Assembly (NCBI GenBank): GCA_025360895.1
Contig: JANYBF010000498.1
Location: forward strand, 1-5,443
Reading direction: 5' to 3'
Source: Verrucomicrobiota bacterium
GTDB taxonomy: Bacteria > Verrucomicrobiota > Verrucomicrobiia > Limisphaerales > JADLHS01
Length of the DNA stretch: 5,443 nt
Below the pieces are notes generated by a model that saw only the letters and a list, made by a program, of their open reading frames with translations, was not told the origin of the DNA and ran no database searches. Of this stretch, positions 1 through 4,847 are shown in pieces; position 1 is the stretch's first letter; each line of letters begins with the position of its first letter. The translations under genes were made by a program, and so were the position numbers.

Positions 1-865
1 GAACGCCGCGCACGTAGCCCGTCGCACTGGGACCAAGGCCGTGGAAATCGGTGCCGCGCCAATAGTTCAAGTTGTGCTTACAAGCGCGGGCCGGAGGGTG
101 GAAGGTTGAAGACGGACGGTTTGAATCCGCGTCCTTCGCAAAATTGGCGATTTCGTATTGATGGAAACCCGCCGCCCTCGCCCGCTCCATAAGTTCATCG
201 TACATGGCACAGGCGAGGTCTTCATCCACGTCAAATTTACCCGCCTTGAGTTGCGCATAGAGTGGCGTGTCCTCTTCGTAGATGACTTCGTAACTCGACA
301 GATGTTCACTGCCCATCGCCATGGCTTCCGCAAGCGTAGCCCGCCAGATTTCCATCGTTTGACCGGGAATTGCGAACATGAGGTCAACGTTCACGTTGTC
401 AAAACCGGCCTGACGCAGCACGTCGAATGATTGAAAAACCATCGCGCGGGAATGAACGCGTCCAAGCCGGTCGAGCAACCCTTCATCCAGCGATTGAACA
501 CCCATCGAAATCCGGTTCACGCCCAACGAGCGCAGCAGCTTCGCCTTGTCGAGGGAAACCGTGGCGGGATTACACTCAACGGTAAATTCCTCCGCGCCAA
601 GCAAGCCGAGCCGCTCCATCGTGCGCAGGATTTTTTCCCACTGGCGCAGATTCAGGATGGAAGGGGTGCCGCCCCCGAAGAAGATGGTTTTCGGCTGCAG
701 CTCCGGGGCGACCAGTTCCAGTTCCTGAACCAGGGCATCAACGTAGCGATTAATTAGTTCGCCACTGGAAGCCTCTGAGAAAAAAGCGCAGTACTCACAC
801 TTCTGCGCACAAAAGGGCACATGAACATAGAGACTGTGAACATGCGCTGGGGATGAACTCGTCAT
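1..865 (-). CDS. hemW: HemW-type radical SAM protein (heme chaperone), C-terminus cut by the window edge
   Basis: This is a cytoplasmic radical-SAM protein of the HemN/HemW family. HemW members bind heme and are thought to deliver it to target proteins rather than act as coproporphyrinogen oxidases. About 288 residues are visible and the frame runs off the left edge; the family is usually about 380 residues. Near the N-terminus, YVHVPFCAQKCEYC gives the CxxxCxxC 4Fe-4S/SAM site (C19, C23, C26). It is followed by AFF and lacks the extra Cys of true HemN, which favours HemW. FFGGGTPS lies at 62-69, ECNP at 97-100, the RISMGVQS segment at 118-125, VDLMFAIPGQT at about 160-170, and HNLNYWRG plus GLGPSA near the left edge. 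The ATG at 863-865 sits just before the motif, and an AGG lies 7 bases upstream (873-875). It lies 83 bases downstream of the cold-shock gene on the same strand. The frame was checked codon by codon and contains no stop. Confidence 0.95.
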   Translation of the reverse strand, partial: MTSSSPAHVHSLYVHVPFCAQKCEYCAFFSEASSGELINRYVDALVQELELVAPELQPKTIFFGGGTPSILNLRQWEKILRTMERLGLLGAEEFTVECNPATVSLDKAKLLRSLGVNRISMGVQSLDEGLLDRLGRVHSRAMVFQSFDVLRQAGFDNVNVDLMFAIPGQTMEIWRATLAEAMAMGSEHLSSYEVIYEEDTPLYAQLKAGKFDVDEDLACAMYDELMERARAAGFHQYEIANFAKDADSNRPSSTFHPPARACKHNLNYWRGTDFHGLGPSATGYVRGV

Positions 866-948
866 GGGACAGCCTATCACGGTCGCGATCCCAGGAGCGA
901 CGGAATTTTCAACCGGGCGAGGGATCCCGATATCACCAACCTCAAACG

Positions 949-1161
949 CTAAGCTTGCGCTTGAGCGCGTTCGACGTTCTGGGCTTTCAAGCCTTTGTCG
1001 CTGGTGATGACCTCAAAGGTGACATCCTCGCCCTCGTTCAAAGTTTTGAAGCCGCCTCCCGTGATGGACGTATGATGCACAAACACGTCCTGCCCCGTAT
1101 CCTGGGCGATGAAACCAAACCCCTTTTTGTTATCAAACCACTTTACTTTACCGCTTGCCAT
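949..1161 (-). CDS. Cold-shock domain protein (CspA family), 70 aa
   Basis: This is a small single-domain nucleic-acid-binding protein of the bacterial cold-shock (OB-fold) family. Family members bind single-stranded RNA or DNA and act as RNA chaperones. From ATG at 1161 the protein has W8 and F9, RNP1 KGFGFI (13-18) and RNP2 VFVHH (26-30). It then has the usual TSITGGGFKTLNEGEDVTFEV stretch and ends in a short Ala/Gln-rich tail. At 70 residues it has the normal length. The open frame extends 9 codons further upstream, but MASGKVKWF matches the standard family N-terminus. A good AGGAG ribosome binding site sits 7 bases before this ATG, so I reject the longer start. The gene has its own promoter and a leader of about 107 bases; a long leader is typical of cold-shock mRNAs. 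No convincing terminator separates it from hemW, so read-through into hemW is possible. The family call is secure, but temperature regulation is not shown by the sequence. Confidence 0.96.
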   Translation of the reverse strand: MASGKVKWFDNKKGFGFIAQDTGQDVFVHHTSITGGGFKTLNEGEDVTFEVITSDKGLKAQNVERAQAQA

Positions 1162-1167
1162 AATTGC

Positions 1168-1173
1168 TCTCCT
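1168..1173 (-). promoter_or_regulatory. Ribosome binding site of the cold-shock gene
   Basis: The minus strand reads AGGAGA here. The AGGAG core (1169-1173) is separated by 7 bases (1162-1168) from the ATG at 1161. This is close to ideal and fixes the start of the cold-shock gene at 1161 rather than at the upstream end of the open frame. Confidence 0.85.
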
Positions 1174-1275
1174 GGATGCTACCGCCACCCGCCCGTTCAG
1201 CCACGACCAAGAACGTCACTTTTGTACATGTCCACGCTGATTTCATCGGGTTGGTAAAATCGGTAACTGAACGCG

Positions 1276-1303
1276 ATCATAGAAGTAATCGCCCCAAGGT
1301 CAA
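1276..1303 (-). promoter_or_regulatory. Sigma70-type promoter of the cold-shock gene
   Basis: The minus strand has TTGACC (1303-1298; 5 of 6 to the TTGACA -35 consensus), a 16-base spacer, then TATGAT (1281-1276; 5 of 6 to TATAAT). This is the best promoter match I found in the window. Transcription would begin near 1269, giving a leader of about 107 bases before the ATG at 1161. The promoter lies in the gap after the receiver gene, so the cold-shock gene probably has an independent transcript. The leader may carry regulatory structure, but I could not identify a defined cold-box element by eye. Confidence 0.7.
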
Positions 1304-1348
1304 GCCTTTGTTTAACCGTTGCCGCTTTGTCGCGCACCGAAAGCTTGA

Positions 1349-1382
1349 CGGCTCCCACCTCGGTTAACCGTTAGCCGTGGGA
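1349..1382 (-). repeat. Interleaved inverted repeats (possible pseudoknot or alternative hairpins)
   Basis: On the plus strand CGGCT (1349-1353) is complementary to AGCCG (1373-1377), and the adjoining TCCCAC (1353-1358) is complementary to GTGGGA (1377-1382). The blocks run a-b-a'-b', so in RNA they would form either an H-type pseudoknot or two mutually exclusive hairpins. A perfect 10-base palindrome, CGGTTAACCG (1361-1370), sits in the middle. The structure starts 34 bases past the receiver stop and ends 45 bases before the cold-shock -35 box. It has no T-tract, so it is not a standard intrinsic terminator. The complementarity is plain in the sequence, but any function is inferred. Confidence 0.45.
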
Positions 1383-1416
1383 CAATTCAATGGGGCCGCT
1401 AATTAATTGCACTCTG

Positions 1417-1791
1417 TCATTCCACCTGTAACGCGCGTTCGATGAATTGCAGCAAGTGCGTGAGAACCGCCGAGTCCGTCACGACCAGCGTTGCACCCGC
1501 CGCCCGCGCTGCCGCTTGCAAAGCTTCCTCCGTGTCATCGGCAAATGCAATAACCGGCACATGCCCGGTGGCAGGATTATTCCGGAGCTTTTTGATGAGA
1601 GCGCAGATATCCCCACGGGCCGAAACCAAGTCGGCGAGAATCAACATTGGCCCGGCACCCTGGGCGCAAACAAAGAGCTCGGTCGGATCGGTAACCACCT
1701 GAACGCGGTACTGTAAATCCTGCAACCGGTTGACCAGTTGGCTTCCGGGCATCAAGTCTTCGTAAAACACTATCGCCAGTGGCAATGTCAC
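1417..1791 (-). CDS. Stand-alone CheY-like receiver domain with degenerate switch residues
   Basis: This 124-residue protein appears to be a single response-regulator receiver fold with no output domain. The signs are a hydrophobic first strand (PLAIVFYED), an acidic pair E11-D12, LILADL with D54 at the usual phospho-acceptor place, LRNNPATGHVPVIAFADD resembling helix 3 to strand 4, and GATLVVTDSAVLTHLLQFI resembling the C-terminal half. The position that is usually Thr/Ser after strand 4 appears to be A84. The conserved Lys of the usual KP is not evident; TDS stands there. Phosphorylation-driven switching may therefore be lost or altered. The start is GTG (1789-1791) with no clear ribosome binding site. 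That GTG overlaps the TGA of a 24-codon upstream ORF, which suggests reinitiation. No histidine kinase is nearby. The receiver assignment comes from reading the residues without an alignment, so it is moderate; a generic Rossmann-like alpha/beta protein is the alternative. Confidence 0.75.
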   Translation of the reverse strand: MTLPLAIVFYEDLMPGSQLVNRLQDLQYRVQVVTDPTELFVCAQGAGPMLILADLVSARGDICALIKKLRNNPATGHVPVIAFADDTEEALQAAARAAGATLVVTDSAVLTHLLQFIERALQVE

Positions 1792-1862
1792 CTCGCGATT
1801 CTGAATCGCTGACCTATAAATTGCAAAAGAATTTCCGGTTTACCAACGACAACGGTCGCCAT
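1788..1862 (-). CDS. Predicted 24-aa ORF translationally coupled to the receiver gene
   Basis: The minus strand encodes MATVVVGKPEILL followed by QFIGQRFRIAR and a TGA stop (1788-1790). The ATG (1860-1862) has a GGAGA ribosome binding site (1869-1873), with 7 bases between the GGAG core and the start. The stop shares two bases with the GTG start of the receiver gene, forming a GTGA overlap. This suggests a short upstream reading frame that feeds ribosomes to a downstream start lacking its own binding site. I recognise no family. It could be a regulatory leader peptide, a small protein, or a sequencing or natural frameshift of an N-terminal extension to the receiver. The last is less likely because the receiver's first strand begins right after its GTG. 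Evidence is limited to start and stop signals; codon bias cannot be judged at this length. Confidence 0.45.
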   Translation of the reverse strand: MATVVVGKPEILLQFIGQRFRIAR

Positions 1863-1937
1863 GCTGAGTCTCCGACGCGAACGGACCTGGGTTTGGAGTT
1901 CGCGTTTACGTAACCCGGGATGGCAAAGACGACGGAA

Positions 1938-1951
1938 CCGCCTGAAGGCGG
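1938..1951. repeat. Short perfect hairpin CCGCC-TGAA-GGCGG
   Basis: CCGCC (1938-1942) and GGCGG (1947-1951) are perfectly complementary around a four-base TGAA. There is no T-tract on either side, so it is not a typical intrinsic terminator. It lies 75 bases upstream of the small ORF start. It resembles the small GC-rich intergenic hairpins that occur in many copies in some genomes, but copy number cannot be assessed from one window. Confidence 0.5.
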
Positions 1952-2130
1952 AACCACGAACGGGGGGATAGTGGCAAGGCCCGACAACAACCTTGTAACC
2001 GACGAATTCGCGGAGGTAAACCGGAATTACAAAATCCGAAGTTTTACTGTGGCGGAAGTCGGCTCAACCAAGGCCGGAACTCCGAGCGCTCGTTGGCGAA
2101 GGATGTGAACGCACCGTTGCCGTGCTGACT

Positions 2131-2167
2131 GGTTGGACTTTCGCCCAATTGACATTGGAAGCCAACC
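2131..2167 (-). terminator. Compound hairpin downstream of the prepilin-like gene, possible terminator or 3' stabiliser
   Basis: GGTTGG (2131-2136) pairs with CCAACC (2162-2167), and inside it CCAAT (2145-2149) pairs with ATTGG (2154-2158) across a TGAC loop. Together they form a long stem with an asymmetric internal loop. On the minus strand it begins 10 bases after the prepilin stop, the position expected of a transcript end. No T-run follows, so termination would have to be weak or Rho-assisted. A 3' mRNA-protecting structure is equally possible. Confidence 0.35.
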
Positions 2168-2177
2168 CCGGCGTCGG

Positions 2178-3056
2178 TTAGCGGTAAACCGCTTGTTGAA
2201 TCCGCCTCAAATCCACTGTTGTATCAGGGCCATACTTCTTGACGCCAGATTCCAAATCCGGCTCGACGTTGATAGCCCGCCATCTCCAGCGTTCCGCGTG
2301 ACCGTCGGCAAATGCAAGAACGCCCGAATTACCGTGGCGCGCGGTGGGGGAATTCTGCCAAACATTGAGGTGATCAGGATTCCCATTCACCGCAAAATAG
2401 CCATCGTCAAGGCAAAGCAGGCTTTCGTCCAAAAAGGTCATGGCTTCCGATGGAGAAGGATACTGAATTTGCGTGAGTTTTTTGTATTGCGGATATTTTG
2501 ACCCCAAAACCCAAGTTGTATCAGGCGCGCCATATTTTGTCGCATCAGTAGCATCACCGCCCCCCATTCGGCCTTCCAAGGAAACGTGGCGAACGAGTTT
2601 CACGTTTTGGATGGGTGGAGGCCCGCCCTTGGCAGTTGGGCATTGGTAGATTCCATCGGCAGGATTGTACGTGTATAGCAGCCCCTTTCGGAGGACGTTG
2701 ACATTGGTCGCCCCAGGAAGTTGATGAACGCTTGAATTGCCGCTGCCATCAATCCAAGCGCGAGCGTCGCCCGGCCAGTTAGGCACTAATTTATCATTGA
2801 AATCTCCGCTATACATGACCCAAGCGAGCGAAAGCTGTTTTTGGTTGCTGACACAGGTGATGGACTGGGCCTTGAGCTTGGCTTTGGACAAGGCCGGCAG
2901 CAACATGGCGGCTAGGATGGCGATAATGGCGATGACCACCAGTAGTTCAATAAGGGTGAAGGCCCGCCGCTGCCCAAGGAGGGAATTACGCTGACTGGTG
3001 TGACTGTTGCAGCGCTGATTCGGGTCCAGGTTAATTTTGCCGCTGTTCATGTTCAT
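2178..3056 (-). CDS. Prepilin-like protein with N-terminal methylation motif and C-terminal H-X9-DG motif
   Basis: This 292-residue envelope protein belongs to the large type IV pilin/type II pseudopilin-like families that are expanded in planctomycetes, verrucomicrobia and lentisphaerae. The N-terminal 32 residues are a polar, basic leader. Then comes AFTLIELLVVIAIIAILAAML, a prepilin-peptidase site and transmembrane helix (about 33-53) with Glu at +5 (E37). The residue before the cut is A32 rather than the usual Gly. LPALSKAK, C68-VSNQKQL, MYSGD and YQCP (C139) follow in the order typical of the family. Near the end, H241, nine residues, then D251-G252 form the H-X9-DG motif within RHGNSGVLAFADGH. 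About 40 further residues follow it. M1 and M3 are both possible starts; a GAG lies 7 bases before M1. No prepilin peptidase, ATPase or other secretion gene is visible, so it stands alone here. The substrate and role of such proteins are unknown. Confidence 0.93.
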   Translation of the reverse strand: MNMNSGKINLDPNQRCNSHTSQRNSLLGQRRAFTLIELLVVIAIIAILAAMLLPALSKAKLKAQSITCVSNQKQLSLAWVMYSGDFNDKLVPNWPGDARAWIDGSGNSSVHQLPGATNVNVLRKGLLYTYNPADGIYQCPTAKGGPPPIQNVKLVRHVSLEGRMGGGDATDATKYGAPDTTWVLGSKYPQYKKLTQIQYPSPSEAMTFLDESLLCLDDGYFAVNGNPDHLNVWQNSPTARHGNSGVLAFADGHAERWRWRAINVEPDLESGVKKYGPDTTVDLRRIQQAVYR

Positions 3057-3381
3057 ATGCTTGCTCGTGTTTCAAGGTTGCGGGCCCGGTCATCGCTCGC
3101 TGTGATTAATGGAACAATCCACTTTTGGAACTTCTTTTGCAAGCGCTAGTTCGCCGCTGTTTTAACCAGCCATTATTCGCTGAAAATTCAGCGAGCGCTT
3201 TCAGATTAGATCAAGGCCAGGGGACCGGGCTGGCAGCTTCACAACCGACGTACTTCGCTTTGCGGGCGGAAATTTGGCACTACGGAAACCGGCACGCGCG
3301 TAACGGATGGATATTTGCGATGGGCTTGGCGAGGTAAATGATTGCGTGAGGTGGCCCATAAAACCGCCCGCGTAAATTGGA
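3057..3381. other. 325-base gene-free interval upstream of the prepilin-like gene
   Basis: No supported gene lies here. Short frames on both strands (for example plus 3125-3337 and minus 3201-3434) have no recognisable domains and no good start signals. The interval must hold the promoter of the prepilin-like gene, but I found no strong -35/-10 pair. The one structured element is the dyad at 3177-3194. AGCGCT also occurs twice (3142-3147 and 3194-3199), once immediately beside that dyad. Confidence 0.5.
3177..3194. promoter_or_regulatory. Operator-like perfect dyad TCGCTGAA-AA-TTCAGCGA
   Basis: TCGCTGAA (3177-3184) and TTCAGCGA (3187-3194) are perfect inverted repeats around a two-base AA centre, 18 bases in all. 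A G-T wobble would extend the stem by one pair. The compact symmetry suits a dimeric helix-turn-helix binding site better than an RNA hairpin. It lies about 120 bases upstream of the prepilin-like start, in the only interval that could hold that gene's promoter. The site is visible; the regulator and target are inferred. Confidence 0.4.
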
Positions 3382-3409
3382 AAAGCGCGGACACCCTTGT
3401 CCGCGCTTT
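3382..3409 (-). terminator. Intrinsic terminator of the Gfo/Idh gene (perfect 12-bp stem)
   Basis: AAAGCGCGGACA (3382-3393) and TGTCCGCGCTTT (3398-3409) form a perfect 12-bp stem with a CCCT loop. On the minus strand the stem ends in a run of four T (3384-3381), and it lies 46 bases past the stop of the Gfo/Idh gene. This is the most convincing terminator in the window. The A-rich and T-rich ends are nearly symmetric, so it could also stop plus-strand transcription, though no plus-strand gene ends here. Confidence 0.75.
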
Positions 3410-3455
3410 CAGTTTGAACCTCAACGGCGGGCAAGCTTCTGCGCCCGCGCTCGCC

Positions 3456-4781
3456 TCAGACTGTCGGCAACACGACACCGTCTTTGAAAATGTCGTGGCT
3501 GCCGGGTAACGGGGATTTCAAGGTGCGGAACGCACCCCACGTCAACTTGGACGGGTTCGTGTAAAGCAGTTCCGGGCCGTAGGCGAACTTCGAGTTCAAC
3601 ATGTCGTCCCATTCCACGACCGATCCACTATACGCTGCCTCGCGGCCCATGATCGCCGTCAGCGTGCTGTCCGTGACGGTTTTGGTTTCGTTTATTTCCT
3701 TGTCCTGAACGATCGCATTGATCAGGTCAATGTGTTCTTGAACGTAGGGGTCGGTAATCTTGCCGGTAAACCGCCACGCGGCGCCGGTCGTGGGTTTAAT
3801 GCTGCCCGCCGGGTTGGACGTGCCCTTGGTACCGACGACTGCTTCGCTCACCGAGGAAAAGTCGCGTTTGATCTGGCCGGTATAGCTATGCACCCGCACG
3901 CCGTTGGCGTATTCGAACTCGAAGGCAAAGTTGTCCCAAATCTCACCCGTTTGATTGCCGAGCATCTGCCGGGCGCCCAAACCCCAAGCCTTGACCGGCG
4001 TCGCGTTGGCGACCCAGTTACAAACGTCAATGTTATGCACATGCTGCTCCACACAATGGTCGCCACACAGCCAGATGTAGTGATACCAGTTGTTGATCTG
4101 CTGTTCCAAATCCGTGGCACCTTTGGTACCGCGATGCCAGATGGGACCGCCGTTAACCCAGTAAGCGCGCATACCGGTTACGTCGCCGATCGCGCCCTCG
4201 TGAATACGCTTGATGGTTTCAATGTAACCGGCGTGATGCCGACGCTGGGTGCCAGCGACTACTTTAAGGCCTTTTTTCTTCGCCTCTTCGCCGGCCGCAT
4301 ACATGATCCGCGCCCCGGGTCCATCTACGGCCACCGGCTTTTCCGTGAAAATATTTTTACCGGCGGCAACCGCGGCGGTGAAAATCCCCGGGCGAAAACC
4401 GGGCGGGGTGGCGATAATGACATAATTTACGCCGGGCACTTCGAGCGCCTTCAGGTAGGCATCAAAGCCGCTGAAACATTTGTTGGTTGGCACCGCAAAG
4501 TTCTCCTTGGCCTTGTCGGTTGGCCCGGGGAAAATATCCGCCACGGCAACAATCTTGGCCTCCACACCGGCCGCTTTGGCCGCCTCGAGGAAGTTGCCGC
4601 CCGCACCCGTGCCCCGGCCGCCCATGCCGATGATGATGGCGTTGAGCGGGGGTTTGGTTTGGGCATTCAAAATGGCCGGGAAACTGGCGACCGTGGCCGC
4701 AGAGACCGCAGCGAGGGACGAGTTCTTCAAAAATTGCCGGCGGGAAACCGGCAATGGGAGGTTCTGTTCTTGGTTGGTCAT
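3456..4781 (-). CDS. Tat-exported Gfo/Idh/MocA family oxidoreductase
   Basis: This is an NAD(P)-dependent sugar or cyclitol oxidoreductase-like protein, exported folded with its cofactor. From ATG at 4781 it is 441 residues. The Tat signal has SRRQFLKN (RR at 14-15), a hydrophobic Ala-rich segment and a likely cut after ILNA (about 40). The Rossmann nucleotide site IIIGMGGRGTG follows (about 49-59). TEKPVAVDG (EKP at 147-149) carries the catalytic-type lysine of the family. GDHCVEQHVHNIDVCNW (about 240-256) is the histidine-containing active-site region usual in the secreted subfamily. The C-terminal half reads as the alpha/beta domain. The frame also opens at a TTG at 4841, 20 codons earlier. 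I prefer the ATG because it gives a normal Tat n-region, although its upstream bases are A-rich with no clear ribosome binding site. It lies 66 bases behind the SUMF1-fold gene and is followed by a strong terminator. The substrate cannot be told from sequence. Confidence 0.94.
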   Translation of the reverse strand: MTNQEQNLPLPVSRRQFLKNSSLAAVSAATVASFPAILNAQTKPPLNAIIIGMGGRGTGAGGNFLEAAKAAGVEAKIVAVADIFPGPTDKAKENFAVPTNKCFSGFDAYLKALEVPGVNYVIIATPPGFRPGIFTAAVAAGKNIFTEKPVAVDGPGARIMYAAGEEAKKKGLKVVAGTQRRHHAGYIETIKRIHEGAIGDVTGMRAYWVNGGPIWHRGTKGATDLEQQINNWYHYIWLCGDHCVEQHVHNIDVCNWVANATPVKAWGLGARQMLGNQTGEIWDNFAFEFEYANGVRVHSYTGQIKRDFSSVSEAVVGTKGTSNPAGSIKPTTGAAWRFTGKITDPYVQEHIDLINAIVQDKEINETKTVTDSTLTAIMGREAAYSGSVVEWDDMLNSKFAYGPELLYTNPSKLTWGAFRTLKSPLPGSHDIFKDGVVLPTV

Positions 4782-4805
4782 AATTTCGTTTTTGTTTATT
4801 GTGCT

Positions 4806-4832
4806 GGCCGTTAGCTTCGTAAGCTGTGGGCC
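4806..4832 (-). repeat. Weak intercistronic hairpin
   Basis: AGCTT (4813-4817) and AAGCT (4821-4825) pair around CGT. GGCC occurs on both outer sides (4806-4809 and 4829-4832) and could extend the stem across small mismatches. It lies in the 66-base gap between the SUMF1-fold gene and the Gfo/Idh gene. There is no T-tract downstream on the minus strand, so it need not interrupt an operon. It could be a processing or stability element, or chance. Confidence 0.25.
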
Positions 4833-4847
4833 GCAATTCAATCTAAT

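Larger units (their letters stand above)
1863..2177. other. 315-base gene-free interval rich in small inverted repeats
   Basis: I see no credible gene between the prepilin-like gene and the small ORF. The interval contains TTACGTAA (1906-1913), the CCGCC-TGAA-GGCGG hairpin (1938-1951), the 8-base palindrome GAGCGCTC (2084-2091) and a compound hairpin next to the prepilin stop (2131-2167). A 62-codon plus-strand frame at 1920-2108 runs through these repeats and is composed of low-information sequence; I do not call it. The interval must contain whatever promoter serves the small ORF and receiver, but I found no convincing -35/-10 pair. The density of short dyads suggests dispersed intergenic repeat material, which is an inference. 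Confidence 0.5.

Noticed and set aside
158..757. Plus-strand frames over the left edge (158-430, 431-757)
   Set aside because: They are antisense to hemW, whose radical-SAM motifs are continuous on the minus strand.
866..948. Terminator between the cold-shock gene and hemW
   Set aside because: GGGATCCC (921-928) and a GGGA/TCCC pair are present but the stems are short and no T-tract follows on the minus strand.
1162..1188. Nine-codon upstream extension of the cold-shock gene
   Set aside because: The AGGAG ribosome binding site lies inside this extension and points to the ATG at 1161, which also gives the standard family N-terminus.
1920..2108. 62-codon plus-strand frame as a gene
   Set aside because: It runs through a hairpin and palindromes, has only a weak GGG before the ATG, matches no family I know and is the sole plus-strand candidate among minus-strand genes.
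3732..4814. 360-codon open frame on the plus strand
   Set aside because: It lies antisense to the Gfo/Idh gene, whose Tat signal, Rossmann site and EKP motif are unmistakable. The plus frame has no recognisable domain and is open because of GC-biased third positions.
4782..4841. Twenty-codon extension of the Gfo/Idh gene to a TTG start
   Set aside because: TTG is a weaker start, no binding site precedes it, and it would put an abnormal n-region before the twin arginine.
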